Part shown: positions 1 through 9,365 of the stretch, piece after piece | How positions within the stretch are numbered: the first letter of the stretch is position 1 | Layout: each line of letters opens with the position of its first letter | NCBI RefSeq assembly: GCF_004114425.1 | Contig: NZ_RDQF01000025.1 | Coordinates: 25,906-89,905 of the forward strand | Source: Bradyrhizobium vignae | GTDB taxonomy: Bacteria > Pseudomonadota > Alphaproteobacteria > Rhizobiales > Xanthobacteraceae | Direction: 5' to 3' | Length of the DNA: 64,000 nucleotides | Program-made: the position numbers and the translations under genes | The notes under the pieces: generated by a model | The model's input: the letters and a program-made list of their open reading frames with translations, nothing else | The model's database searches: none | Told to the model about the DNA's origin: nothing

Positions 1-1
1 C

Positions 2-1276
2 CATTTCTGGCCTGAATTTGGCGCCGCGCTGAAGCCCTTTGGCGACGGCTTCGTCAAGCTCGTCAAGATGATGATCGCGCCGATCGTGTTCTGCACCATC
101 GTCAGCGGCATCAACAGCATCAGCGATTCCCGCGAGGTCGGCCGCACGTTGGTGAAATCCATGGCGCTGTTCTACCTGCTGACCGGGCTCGCTTTGCTGG
201 CCGGGCTGATCGCAGTGTCCCTGATCCAACCGGGCGCCGGCATGCATGTTGCGGTCAATACGCTGGACCCATCGGTGGCCGCGAAATTCACCAAGCAGGC
301 CGGTGCGACCGGATTCGCGGACTTCATGCTGCACATCATCCCGCATTCGTTCTTTGGAGCGTTCGCCGATGGTGAGGTGCTGCCGGTCCTGCTGATCTCC
401 ATCCTGATCGCCTTTGGCCTCAGCCGTGCCGGCGATGGGGGTGTCGTGGTGACGAAGGCAGTCGCCTCGTTCTCACAGGTGCTGTTTGTGTCTTTCGGCT
501 TCATCATGAAGCTCGCCCCGCTCGGCGCCTTCGGCGCCATGGCGTTCACCGTGGGCCGCTACGGCATCCGTTCGATCGGGTCGCTCGGACTGCTGATCCT
601 GACCTTCTATATCGCTTGCTCCGTCTTCGTGGTGGTCGTGCTGGGTGCGCTGGCGCGGCTGAACGGCTTCAGCCTGTGGAAGACGATCCGCTACTTCAAG
701 GAAGAGCTGCTGATCGTGCTCGGCACGTCGTCGTCGGAGCCGGCGCTGCCTGGAGCGCTGCGCAAGCTGGAGCAGCTTGGATGCCGGAAAGGCGTGTCGG
801 GGCTCGTGTTGCCGATGGGCTATTCCTTCAATTTGGACGGCAGCGCCATTTATCTCACCCTGGCGTCCATCTTCATCGCGCAAGCCTGTGACATTCACCT
901 GTCGTGGGGGCAGATCGCAGCAATGCTCGGACTGATGCTGCTGACGTCCAAAGGGGCCGCCGGTGTCACCGGCAGCGGCTTCGTCGCGCTTGTCGCCACC
1001 CTCTCTGTCATGCCGGATCTGCCCGTGACCGGCGTGGCGCTGCTCGTCGGCATCGACCGCTTCATGTCGGAGGCGCGGGCGCTGACCAGCATGATCAGCA
1101 ACTGTGTCGCATCCATTACCATTTCGCTGTGGGAGGACGCCTGTGATCGCGAGGTGTTGGCCCGTGAGCTGGGACAAGGCAGCACTCTCACGCCCGCGGC
1201 AGGAATGAAGACCGGCGAGGCAACGGCGGTGCGGGAGGATAAAAGCTGGATCGCGACCACGCAATCGGCCGCTTGA
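2..1276 (+). CDS. dctA: C4-dicarboxylate transport protein DctA (5' end outside window)
   Basis: Inner-membrane carrier of the dicarboxylate/amino acid:cation symporter family, importing succinate, fumarate and malate with a cation. The frame is already open at base 2, before the first ATG at 68, and reads HFWPEFGAALKPFGDGF, the conserved N-terminal DctA region, so the gene begins upstream of the window. Family marks seen are MIAPIVFCTIVSGI, the serine-rich hairpin SSSEPALPGAL, the substrate region MGYSFNLDGSAIYLT and the KGAAGVTGSGF loop before the last helices. In rhizobia DctA feeds bacteroids with plant C4-acids, usually under DctB/DctD control. Those regulators are not visible here. Confidence 0.95.
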   Translation, partial: HFWPEFGAALKPFGDGFVKLVKMMIAPIVFCTIVSGINSISDSREVGRTLVKSMALFYLLTGLALLAGLIAVSLIQPGAGMHVAVNTLDPSVAAKFTKQAGATGFADFMLHIIPHSFFGAFADGEVLPVLLISILIAFGLSRAGDGGVVVTKAVASFSQVLFVSFGFIMKLAPLGAFGAMAFTVGRYGIRSIGSLGLLILTFYIACSVFVVVVLGALARLNGFSLWKTIRYFKEELLIVLGTSSSEPALPGALRKLEQLGCRKGVSGLVLPMGYSFNLDGSAIYLTLASIFIAQACDIHLSWGQIAAMLGLMLLTSKGAAGVTGSGFVALVATLSVMPDLPVTGVALLVGIDRFMSEARALTSMISNCVASITISLWEDACDREVLARELGQGSTLTPAAGMKTGEATAVREDKSWIATTQSAA

Positions 1277-1360
1277 CGGCACGTTGCGATCGAGCCGCTC
1301 GCAATGTCCAATCAAGCAATCGAGCCCGTGGCGCTGAAGTGCCGAACCCGACAGAGCGCG

Positions 1361-3301
1361 TTAGTTGGACTTGGCGCTCTCTTTGGCGTTCTCCGCCGTC
1401 GGCGATTCCGCCGGTGCGGGACGCTTTCCGGTGCCGGTGATGCGCTCGATTGCGGAGCGCACGGCGTCACCCCCCTTGCGGTCCTTCAGCATGTCGAGCA
1501 GCGGCGCGGAGGCCGGCGAGCGGCGGATCAGGCTTTCCGGATCCGGAAAGATCAGCGGATCGTCCCAGGGGCCCTGCACCACGAAGGGCAGTTCGAACCC
1601 CGACGCGCCGTTGAGGCTCGCCACGCCCTTCATGTCGTATTCGCGTGCCGGCACCGAGGCGGTGCCGGTGAGCGTGATCTTCGTCGCCGGCCCCTCGACG
1701 CGGATGTCCTCGGCGGTGGCGATCCCGTCGGAGAATTTCACGGCGATGGTGAGATTGTCGTAGGGCGTCGAGCCGCTGCGGAAATTGCCGCCGCCCGACA
1801 GCGGCCGCCGCTCCAGCCGCTTCAGGAGCTGCTCGGCGTTGAAGCCCGAGATCGCACCGTCATGCCCGGTCACGGTGGCGCTTCCGTCGAGTGACTGCAC
1901 GAGGCCGAACGGGCTCGATCCGGAGGCGAGCAGCGAGACGTTGATGTTGCCGCGGCCTGACAGCTTGTTGAGACCGAACAGTTCGGTGGCGCAGGCCTGG
2001 AGATCGACGTCGGTGAACTGGAATTGCGCCTTGATGTCGGCGACGGTGTCGGACCGCGCGATACCGAACGAGCCCTTTGCGATCCCGCCATAGACCTGCG
2101 CCTCGCCGACGGAGAGCGCCAGCGTGCCGTTGCGCAAATTGGCGCCGATCGCGGTGCGGCCGAGCTTCGTCGGCCCGACCGTCAGCCTTGCAGCCGACAG
2201 GCGCATGTCGAGGTCGGTGGTCGACAATCCATTGAGATCGAACAGCTGCCTGTTCCAGTCGCGCGCGCCGCTCGCGAGCAGGCGGAACGTCGAGATATAG
2301 GGCGTGAAGTCGAGCGCGTCGGCGGCGAGCGTCGCCTGCAGCGTCTGCCGGCCGTTGTTGGCGTAGGTCATGACGCCCTCGGCGGCATTGCCGTCGAGCT
2401 CGACATTGACATTGGTGAGCGCGATCGAGGCGCCGACGACGTTGGCGCGCGCCTTCAGCGCGAAGCGGCCGAAGCCGCCGCTGCCGGGCTGCGGCTGCCC
2501 GGTCCAGCGCAGCGCGTTGCGCAAGGACGGGCTGTCGACCGTGAGCGTGCCTTCCATCATCGGGCTGGTGCGATTGGCGACGCTGCCGTCGAAGGCGAGC
2601 TTGACCGGCGCGCTGGCGATTCGCGCCTTCAGGCCGGACCGGTCGCCGGAGAGGGCGGCAACGAAATCGGAGAAGCTGATCGAGCCGTCGACGCGCTCGC
2701 CGCGCCAGTCGAACTGTCCGGTCGCAGCAAAGGAGCGCGAGATCGAAGGCCAGGCCAGCGACAGGTCGATGTCCTCGAGCTTCTCGGTGGCATGCGTGGC
2801 GGGGTCCTCGTAGTCGAGCACGCCGTCCTGGATGCGGATTTCGGAGAACGAGACCTGGTTCTCCGCCCCGGGCTTCATGGTGCGTGCGATGGTCTGGATG
2901 AAGGGCGTCCAGTTGCTTTCGCCGTCCGGTTTGAGGCTGACATGGATGCGTGGCCGCAGGAGCATCAGGTCGGCGATCTCGAATCGTTGCAGCAGCAGCG
3001 GCAGCAGCCGCAAATTCGCGGTGAGCACCTCGACCTGGAGCGCGGGAGCGCTGGTGCCGCCGCCCTTGAGGCCGACGTCGTGGAAGGAGATGTAGCTCGC
3101 CGGCAGCACCGAGATGTCGATGCTGCCCGCGACGCTGAGCTCGAGCCCGGTGACGTCGCGGATCTGCGCTTCGACCGCCCTGCGCAGCGCGTCGCGGTTG
3201 ATGAGCCAGGAGGTCGCGATCAGGGCGATCAGCGCGACGCCGAGCAGCGCCGCGATCGGCGTCCCGAGGCGCTTCATTCCTTGGGCCATGGTCAATGGCA
3301 T
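1361..3301 (-). CDS. AsmA family protein
   Basis: Large envelope protein of the AsmA/TamB superfamily, whose members are anchored in the inner membrane by one N-terminal helix and extend into the periplasm, where they are thought to help move lipid or assemble outer membrane. The 646-residue product has an N-terminal membrane segment (about residues 14-30), then a long beta-rich region and a C-terminal AsmA-like section (SGRGNINVSLLASGSSPFGL). Polar tail residues follow. The ATG at 3301 has a weak AGGA upstream; ATGs at 3289 and 3277 are also possible. It is divergent from the CoA-transferase pair. The exact substrate cannot be told from sequence. Confidence 0.85.
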   Translation of the reverse strand: MPLTMAQGMKRLGTPIAALLGVALIALIATSWLINRDALRRAVEAQIRDVTGLELSVAGSIDISVLPASYISFHDVGLKGGGTSAPALQVEVLTANLRLLPLLLQRFEIADLMLLRPRIHVSLKPDGESNWTPFIQTIARTMKPGAENQVSFSEIRIQDGVLDYEDPATHATEKLEDIDLSLAWPSISRSFAATGQFDWRGERVDGSISFSDFVAALSGDRSGLKARIASAPVKLAFDGSVANRTSPMMEGTLTVDSPSLRNALRWTGQPQPGSGGFGRFALKARANVVGASIALTNVNVELDGNAAEGVMTYANNGRQTLQATLAADALDFTPYISTFRLLASGARDWNRQLFDLNGLSTTDLDMRLSAARLTVGPTKLGRTAIGANLRNGTLALSVGEAQVYGGIAKGSFGIARSDTVADIKAQFQFTDVDLQACATELFGLNKLSGRGNINVSLLASGSSPFGLVQSLDGSATVTGHDGAISGFNAEQLLKRLERRPLSGGGNFRSGSTPYDNLTIAVKFSDGIATAEDIRVEGPATKITLTGTASVPAREYDMKGVASLNGASGFELPFVVQGPWDDPLIFPDPESLIRRSPASAPLLDMLKDRKGGDAVRSAIERITGTGKRPAPAESPTAENAKESAKSN

Positions 3302-3561
3302 GTCCTGATCGGGTTGGTCGTTGGAGCCAGAAGGGCGGGCCGGGAAACCTGCGCGCCCACGCCCAACCCCCGCAACTTGATGGGTTTTCTTGACGCTTTC
3401 AAGGCCGCGGCACGGTTATGCCCACGGCGTGGGCAGCTTCTATCACCCAGCGGCGGAGCGGAGAACCCCGTATCATTGACGGCTTCGGACGATTTCGCCT
3501 AATAATCGCCGCCAATAAGGCGCGACGCCTGCAAGCCGAAGGTTCAGTCGAGGTTTTTTGC

Positions 3562-4269
3562 ATGAATAAGGTCTATCCCGACGCCAAGTCGGCGCTGTCA
3601 GGCATTCTAAAAGACAACATGATGATCATGTCGGGCGGCTTCGGCCTCTGCGGCATCGCCGAGGAGCTGTCGGACGCGATCCGGGAGTCCGGCGTCAAGG
3701 GCCTGACGGTGGTCTCCAACAATGCCGGCGTCGACGGCATCGGCCTCAGCCGCCTTCTCGAAACCCGCCAGATCAAGAAGATGATCTCGTCCTATGTCGG
3801 CGAGAACAAGCTGTTCGCCCAGCAATTCCTCGCCGGCGAGCTGGAGCTCGAATTCAACCCGCAGGGCACGCTGGCCGAGCGCATCCGCGCCGGCGGCGCC
3901 GGCATCCCGGCCTTCTACACCAAGACCGGCGTCGGCACGCTGATCGCCGAAGGCAAGGAAGTGAAGGAGTTCGACGGCGAGAAATATCTGATGGAGCGCG
4001 GTCTGTTCGCCGACCTCGCCATCGTGCACGCCTGGAAGGGCGACACCGCCGGCAACCTCATCTACCGCAAGACCGCGCGCAATTTTAACCCGATGATGGC
4101 GACCGCCGCCAAGATCACCGTGGCCGAGGTCGAGCATCTGGTTCCGGCCGGTGAACTCAATCCCGACCACATCCATACGCCCGGCATCTTCGTGAAGCGC
4201 ATCGTCGAGGTCGGTACGGCCAAGAAGCGCATCGAATTCCGCAACACCCGCCCGCGCCCCAGCGCATGA
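3562..4269 (+). CDS. scoA: 3-oxoacid CoA-transferase subunit A
   Basis: Alpha subunit of a two-subunit class I CoA transferase that moves CoA from succinyl-CoA to acetoacetate or a related 3-oxoacid. The 235-residue product begins MNKVYPDAKSAL and carries the glycine-rich CoA-binding region MSGGFGLCGIAEEL near residues 23-36. The open frame continues upstream to 3418, but the ATG at 3562 matches the usual family start. Subunit B follows 67 bp downstream, so the two are co-transcribed. The stop codon lies inside a copy of a dispersed palindromic repeat, so the last residues may have been altered by repeat insertion. PcaI (3-oxoadipate) is an alternative specificity. Confidence 0.9.
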   Translation: MNKVYPDAKSALSGILKDNMMIMSGGFGLCGIAEELSDAIRESGVKGLTVVSNNAGVDGIGLSRLLETRQIKKMISSYVGENKLFAQQFLAGELELEFNPQGTLAERIRAGGAGIPAFYTKTGVGTLIAEGKEVKEFDGEKYLMERGLFADLAIVHAWKGDTAGNLIYRKTARNFNPMMATAAKITVAEVEHLVPAGELNPDHIHTPGIFVKRIVEVGTAKKRIEFRNTRPRPSA

Positions 4270-4308
4270 TCCGGAAAAGTGGAAGCCGGTTTTCCGATCA
4301 GATCATGC
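4264..4308. repeat. Dispersed palindromic element, copy 1 (GCATGATC family)
   Basis: An imperfect inverted repeat with GCATGATCCGGAAAAGTGG on one arm and TTTTCCGATCAGATCATGC on the other. The same unit recurs at 9009 and 21476. This copy overlaps the scoA stop codon and fills most of the scoA-scoB gap, so it would form a hairpin within the scoAB message. Confidence 0.85.
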
Positions 4309-4336
4309 GCCACTAAAGAATCGACAGGAGACCAAG

Positions 4337-4987
4337 ATGGCCTGGACCCGTGAACAGATGGCTGCGCGCGCCGCGAAGGAATTGCGTGACGGTTACTACG
4401 TCAATCTCGGCATCGGCATCCCGACGCTGGTCTCGAACTACATCCCTGACGGCATGGACGTCTCCTTGCAGAGCGAGAACGGCATGCTCGGCATGGGCCC
4501 GTTCCCCTATGAGGGCGAGGAAGACGCCGATCTCATCAATGCCGGCAAGCAGACCGTGAGCGAGCTGCCCTCGACGTCCTATTTCTCCAGCGCGGATTCC
4601 TTCGGCATGATCCGCGGCGGCCACATGGATCTCTCGATCCTCGGCGCCATGCAGGTGGCTCAGAACGGCGATCTCGCCAACTGGATGATCCCGGGCAAGA
4701 TGGTCAAAGGCATGGGCGGCGCGATGGATCTCGTCGCTGGCGTCAAGCGCGTCGTCGTGGTGATGGAGCATTCCGCCAAGGATGGTCCGAAGCTGCTGAA
4801 GAAGTGCAACTTGCCGCTGACCGGCGAACGCGTGGTCGACATGGTCGTCACGGATCTTGCCGTCTTCACCATCGACAAGCACGGCGACGGCGGCATGGCG
4901 CTGATCGAACTTGCCGACGGCGTCTCGCTCGACGAGGTCAAGGCCAAGACCGAAGCCGAATTCCGCATCGCGCTGAAGAACACCTGA
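4337..4987 (+). CDS. scoB: 3-oxoacid CoA-transferase subunit B
   Basis: Beta subunit of the same CoA transferase. The 216-residue protein has the conserved LGIGIPTLVSNY stretch near residue 26 and the SENGMLGMGP motif, which contains the catalytic glutamate that forms the covalent glutamyl-CoA intermediate. A GACAGGAGACCAAG ribosome site precedes the ATG. It forms an obligate heteromer with the product at 3562. A 17-bp tandem duplication covers the stop codon; both copies keep the same stop because translation ends in the first. Confidence 0.93.
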   Translation: MAWTREQMAARAAKELRDGYYVNLGIGIPTLVSNYIPDGMDVSLQSENGMLGMGPFPYEGEEDADLINAGKQTVSELPSTSYFSSADSFGMIRGGHMDLSILGAMQVAQNGDLANWMIPGKMVKGMGGAMDLVAGVKRVVVVMEHSAKDGPKLLKKCNLPLTGERVVDMVVTDLAVFTIDKHGDGGMALIELADGVSLDEVKAKTEAEFRIALKNT

Positions 4988-5010
4988 GGCTTCAGAACAC
5001 CTGAGGCTTC
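4977..5010. repeat. 17-bp perfect tandem duplication over the scoB stop codon
   Basis: The 17-base unit AGAACACCTGAGGCTTC occurs twice head to tail. The first copy holds the last codons and TGA of scoB. The second is untranslated. It looks like a recent slippage duplication. Confidence 0.9.
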
Positions 5011-5246
5011 GCGAAGGGGGCGCGCATGACGATACGGTCTGCGCGTCCCGAAGAGATTCAGGGGCGGCGCTGATCAATGCGGCTCTGCGGGTCAACGTCG
5101 GAAGCATCCTTCATCTGAAAAGGTTTTGATGACGGGTGCAGTGTGCGCCGATCACGATAAGAGTGTTTGCGCTGCGACAAGCTTTTGCCGGATTCACGCT
5201 GGCGCGCCGTCGCCACGATGGGCGTGCCGGCGCCGGCTCGCTGAAC

Positions 5247-6275
5247 TCAAGCTGCAGTCGCCGAGGGCGGCACGGTGAGAGGCCGCACGCCCTTGCGCCA
5301 GTCGGTGATGGTGCAGCCGAACCGGCCGCGGAACCAGCGCGCCATGGCGCTCTGCGCGGAGAAGCCAAGCTGCACCGCGATGTCCGTCAGCGGCCGGCCG
5401 GGGTCGTCGATCAGCCGGGTCACGAGATCGGCGCGTTGCGCATCCAGGATGGCCGAGAAGCTGGTGCCCGATGCGGCGAGGCGGCGGTGGATGGTGCGGC
5501 GGGTGCAGGCAAGATGCTCGGCGACGCGCTCGACCGTGCAGTCGCCGCCGGCGAGCAGGAGGCGTACGACCTCGTCGACCTTCTGCTCCCAGCTTGCGGG
5601 CCGTGTTTCAATCGCCTCGATCCGCTTGCGTAGGTAATTCGCGATCAGTGGATGCGCGCTCGGGATCCGGCGTCCCAGATCGTGCGCCGACAACAGGATC
5701 GCGTCATGCTTCGCGTTGAAGACCACGCGGCAGCCGAAGAATTCGCGGTAGCGCTTGCGGTCGTGCGGCGGTGGATAATGCAGGTGCACCTCCTGCGGCC
5801 GCCAGTCGTGACCGAACAGCGACTGGATGATGCGGTGGACGCTGCCGAGCGCCATGTCGATCGACTGGCGCGACGCGCTCGGGTGCCGGCCACGCAGATG
5901 CATCGCGACGGTCACGGTCTGCTTGCCGCGCGCAACGTCCAGTCGCATGCCATCGTCATGGATATGGATGAAGCGCGAGAACGCATCGATGGCCTCACCG
6001 ACGGTCGCTTGTTCGCGCACGATCAGGCTGACCGCGCCGAAATTGATCAGGCCGCCGCGCTCGGCGAGACGCAAGCCGAAATCTTCGGAGCCGGACGCCT
6101 CCGCCGACAATTCGAGCAGACGGCGCAGGGCGGCGACGGCAATGGGCGTGTCGGGCTTGTCGAGGCAGGCTGGCGGCAGCCTCGCCTTGCGCATCATCTG
6201 CATGGGGTCGAGCCCGACTGACCGGGCAACCTCCGGATAATAACTCAGGCTTGAGCTGCGAATGAGGTCGGTCAT
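5247..6275 (-). CDS. AraC family transcriptional regulator
   Basis: DNA-binding regulator of 342 residues. The N-terminal two-thirds resembles the arabinose-binding-like sensor domain found in OruR/ArgR-type AraC proteins. The C-terminal ~100 residues hold two helix-turn-helices: CTRRTIHRRLAASGTSF, then DIAVQLGFSAQSAMARWFRG. The second matches the highly conserved AraC signature. It stands alone between scoAB (convergent) and a FixJ-like gene (divergent). The ligand and targets are not evident. An aromatic or fatty-acid catabolic inducer would fit the neighbouring CoA transferase, but this is inference. Confidence 0.9.
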   Translation of the reverse strand: MTDLIRSSSLSYYPEVARSVGLDPMQMMRKARLPPACLDKPDTPIAVAALRRLLELSAEASGSEDFGLRLAERGGLINFGAVSLIVREQATVGEAIDAFSRFIHIHDDGMRLDVARGKQTVTVAMHLRGRHPSASRQSIDMALGSVHRIIQSLFGHDWRPQEVHLHYPPPHDRKRYREFFGCRVVFNAKHDAILLSAHDLGRRIPSAHPLIANYLRKRIEAIETRPASWEQKVDEVVRLLLAGGDCTVERVAEHLACTRRTIHRRLAASGTSFSAILDAQRADLVTRLIDDPGRPLTDIAVQLGFSAQSAMARWFRGRFGCTITDWRKGVRPLTVPPSATAA

Positions 6276-6492
6276 GCGAACCGTTCCTGCCAGCCATTCC
6301 CAAGGATGTCCCGAAATGTAAAATTTCTGTCCCGGTCAGTCAAATCCAGGAACGGGACGGAACATACATAGGGGGAGACCGAAGCACGGGCGTGAATGCC
6401 GTGTTGACGACGGTGCGGCAGGGCGATGGAGCCGGCTACCGTCTCGGGCCATTTGACCAGGACATTGCTGGATCGGGATCGTGCCGGGAAAC

Positions 6493-7101
6493 ATGCTTTC
6501 CAAGGGTGAGATATTCGTCGTCGATACCGACGCTGCCTCCCGCGAACAACTTTCGACCGCGCTCCAACAGAACGCCTATGAGGTGATCTGTTTCGCCGAC
6601 GGTGCGTCTCTCTTGTCTGCAGCAAAGGCGCGGATGCCGGCCTGCGTGCTGCTGGAGCTGCCGTCCGATCACTCTGGCCTCGAGGTGCTCAAGCGGCTGC
6701 GCGGCGAGAACTGCATGGCGCCGGTACTGGTGACCTCCGCGAACGGCAGCATTGCCATGGCGGTCGACGCCATCAAGAGCGGCGCGGCCGACTTCATCGA
6801 AAAGCCGTTCCGCACCCACGACGTCGTCGGCCGGATTGATGCCGCCATCGATGAGTTCGCCCAGCCCGCAGCGATCCGGCAATGCTGGCTGCCCGGTTGC
6901 GAGCCCCTGACCGAGCGCGAAGGCGACGTGCTCGAGCATCTCGCCGTTGGTCTCACCAACAAGGAGATCGCCCGGCGGATGCATCTGAGCGCCCGGACGG
7001 TCGAAGGTTATCGCGCCAGCATCCTGAAGAAGGCCGGCGCCCGCAACGTGACCGATCTGCTCCGGCGCATCTTCGGCCAGGGCGCGCCGACCCAGGCCTA
7101 A
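6493..7101 (+). CDS. FixJ-like LuxR-type response regulator with Glu at the phospho-acceptor site
   Basis: Two-domain regulator of 202 residues. A receiver domain (about 1-120) is followed by a LuxR helix-turn-helix (LTEREGDVLEHLAVGLTNKE, then ARTVEGYRASILKKAGARN). The receiver keeps the switch residues (VTSANG, IEKPF). The usual Asp at the end of beta-3 is replaced by Glu (CVLLELPSD, E55), and the acidic pair reads VVDTDA. It may therefore be permanently active or phosphorylation-independent. No histidine kinase is adjacent. The ATG at 6493 gives the normal FixJ distance to the first beta strand; a GTG at 6481 is an alternative. Confidence 0.9.
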   Translation: MLSKGEIFVVDTDAASREQLSTALQQNAYEVICFADGASLLSAAKARMPACVLLELPSDHSGLEVLKRLRGENCMAPVLVTSANGSIAMAVDAIKSGAADFIEKPFRTHDVVGRIDAAIDEFAQPAAIRQCWLPGCEPLTEREGDVLEHLAVGLTNKEIARRMHLSARTVEGYRASILKKAGARNVTDLLRRIFGQGAPTQA

Positions 7102-7259
7102 AGGGACTTCAAAGCGTTCAGCGGCCATGGTGCCGCCGCGTCGGCGCCCGCGGAAACCCCAATCGAACCGGTTCCTTCCCTGCCGCGTCCAACCACGATG
7201 GCGAGGCATTTCATCGCGCGCGTCCGGCTGGCGGCGCGGCGATAGGCAGGAGGGACTTC

Positions 7260-8938
7260 ATGCGCATCACCGCAAGAGACTTGGCAACCACGGGCCTGGT
7301 CCTGGTGACCACGGCCATTGCGTCGCCGTCAGGGCGGCCAACGTGGACGCCACGTCGACGATCGAGACGGTCACCGTCTATCCGGACGGCGCCACCGTCA
7401 CCCGTGTCATTTCGTTGGACCTCGCCTCCGGTGATTCGACGCTGGTCGCCAAGGACTTTCCGCTCTCGCTCGATCCGTCTTCCCTCCGCGTTGAAGGCGA
7501 GGCGGGCGCCAAGCTCACCATCGGCACGATCGATGCGCGGCCGCCGAAGGCCGCACCGCCCGCGAACCTCTCCGGGCTGGACAAGCGCATCGAAGCACTG
7601 AGGGATCAACGGGCCGACCTGCAGGGTGCGATCGACTCGGCCAACGCGCGGCGCAAGTTTGCGCAGCACTTTGCCGAAGCCTCGCCGGCCGGCCTCGGCG
7701 AGAAGGGCGAGGCGCGCCCGATTACCGAATGGCGCGCGGCCTTTGCGGCGGTTGCCGAGGAGATCGCGACCGCGGACACCGCAATTCGCGATGCCACGCG
7801 AAAACAGCGCGAGATCGATCGCCAGATCGCCGAATTGGAAGCCGAGCGCTCGGCCAAGCCGCCCAGCATGCTGGAGGTGCGGATCGACGTGGCATCGGCC
7901 GCCGCGACCAAGGCGACGCTGCGCGTGACCTACACCGTGCGCAACGCGCGCTGGGTGCCGCTCTACGATGCCCGGCTCGACACCGGCGCTAGGGATCGCA
8001 AGCCGCAACTCGAACTCGTCCGTCGCGCCGAGGTCACGCAGTCGACCGGCGAGGACTGGTCGAACGTGACGCTCGGCGTCTCCACCGTGCGTCTCGGCCG
8101 CGGCGGCAGCGCGCCGGAGCTGAGCTCGCTGGTGGCGCAATATCCGCAAGTGCCGAAGCCGCTGGCGCTCGGCACGGCCTCGGATCTGGCGCGGCCTGCA
8201 CCGATGACGCGTCAGGCGCAATCACCGGCCATGGCCAAGATCGCAGAAGCGGCCGAGCCGCGCGAGCGCGCCGACGAGCAGCAGGCCGTCGCCGAGATCG
8301 GCGACTTCCAGGCCACCTTCAAAATTCCCGGCCGCGTCAGCCTCGGCGCTGCCGAGGGCGCCAAGAGCTTGCGTATCGCTTCGGTGAATGTGCCCGCCGA
8401 TCTCGCCGTGCGCGCGGCGCCGGTGATCGATCCCACCGCCTTCCTCGAAGCCAGCTTCAAGCAGACGGACGACACGACGCTTCTGCCCGGCAAGGTCGCG
8501 ATCTATCGCGACGGCGTCTTCGTCGGCCGTGGCAAGATCACGGCGTCCGCCAAGGACGACATCGTGCGGCTCGGCTTCGGCGCCGACGACAAGGTGAGAA
8601 TCGAGCGCACGGTGCTCAAGCGCAACGAGGGCTCGGCCGGCTTGCTCGTGACGACGTCGAAGACCGACGAGCGCGCGTTCAAGACCACGATCCGCAACGG
8701 TCACGACTTCCCGATCAAGATCGCGATCGAAGACCAGTTGCCGGTCAGCGAGAACGAGGACATCATGGTCGAGATGCTGCCCTCGAGCACGCAGCCGACC
8801 GCAACCAACATCCGCGACAAGCGCGGCGTGCTGGAATGGTCGTTCGACGCCAAGCCCGGCGAGATCAGGGACATCAACTTCGCCTGGCGCGTCCGCTGGC
8901 CGAAGGACAAGAGCATGGTGATCGTGCCGGCGGGGTAG
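7260..8938 (+). CDS. DUF4139/MuiA-family secreted protein with an apparent frameshift in the signal peptide
   Basis: Protein of the DUF4139 (mucoidy-inhibitor MuiA-like) family: N-terminal DUF4140 part (TVYPDGATVTRVISLDL), a coiled-coil segment, then a C-terminal beta-rich region. Function is unknown in bacteria. The natural start is the ATG at 7260, preceded by AGGAGGGAC, which encodes a signal peptide (MRITARDLATTGLVLVTTAI). This frame then fails. The rest of the protein (VRAANVDATST onward) is one frame back, as expected if one base is missing between about 7319 and 7340. The remainder is intact to the TAG at 8938. Either a sequencing error or a real mutation that prevents export. GTG 7343 would start a leaderless form. 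Confidence 0.8.
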
Positions 8939-9008
8939 ATTGCCAGCCGCGAACGAAGTGCGCTCCCTCTCCCGCTTGCGGGCTGGGGTGAGGGCTCACT
9001 CCTCTAAA

Positions 9009-9107
9009 GCATCATCCGGAAAAGTGCGAAGCGGTTTTCCGGAAAGATCATGCGTAAACAACAAGCTAAAGCGCGATGACGATTCATCCAAATCTCATCG
9101 CGCTTTA
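9009..9107. repeat. Dispersed palindromic element, copy 2, with attached second hairpin
   Basis: A GCATCATCCGGAAAAGTGCG arm pairs with GGTTTTCCGGAAAGATCATGC, followed after a short AACAACAAG linker by a second hairpin (TAAAGCGCGATGA and TCATCGCGCTTTA arms, 9067-9107). The first half is the same family as the copies at 4264 and 21476. The whole unit is intergenic. Confidence 0.85.
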
Positions 9108-9224
9108 GGGGATTGTCCCGTTTTGGAGACACCCTCTCCCAACGCTCCCCCGCAAGCCCCGTCTACGGGAGAGACCGTGCCCGGGCCGTCTCCGCGACCT
9201 CATCGAGGACCGAAGTTCTATCCT

Positions 9225-9304
9225 CGTCATTGCGAGCGCAGCGAAGCAAATCCAGACTGTCTCCGTGGAAAAATTCTGGATTGCTTCGCTGCGCTACAAT
9301 GGCG
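9225..9304. repeat. Long inverted repeat, TCATTGCGAG family, copy 1
   Basis: Arms TCATTGCGAGCGCAGCGAAG and CTTCGCTGCGCTACAATGGC flank a short loop (ACTGTCTCC). A second member with the same loop lies at 12739. Flanking sequence (8960-9000, 9115-9180, 9330-9360) contains short CTCTCCC/GGGTGAGG repeat remnants, so the 427-bp gap 8939-9365 is essentially all repeats and has no gene. Confidence 0.8.
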
Positions 9305-9365
9305 GAGGATGAGCATCTCTGTCATTTGCAACCCTCTCCCCGCAAGCGGGAAGAGGGAGAGAGCT

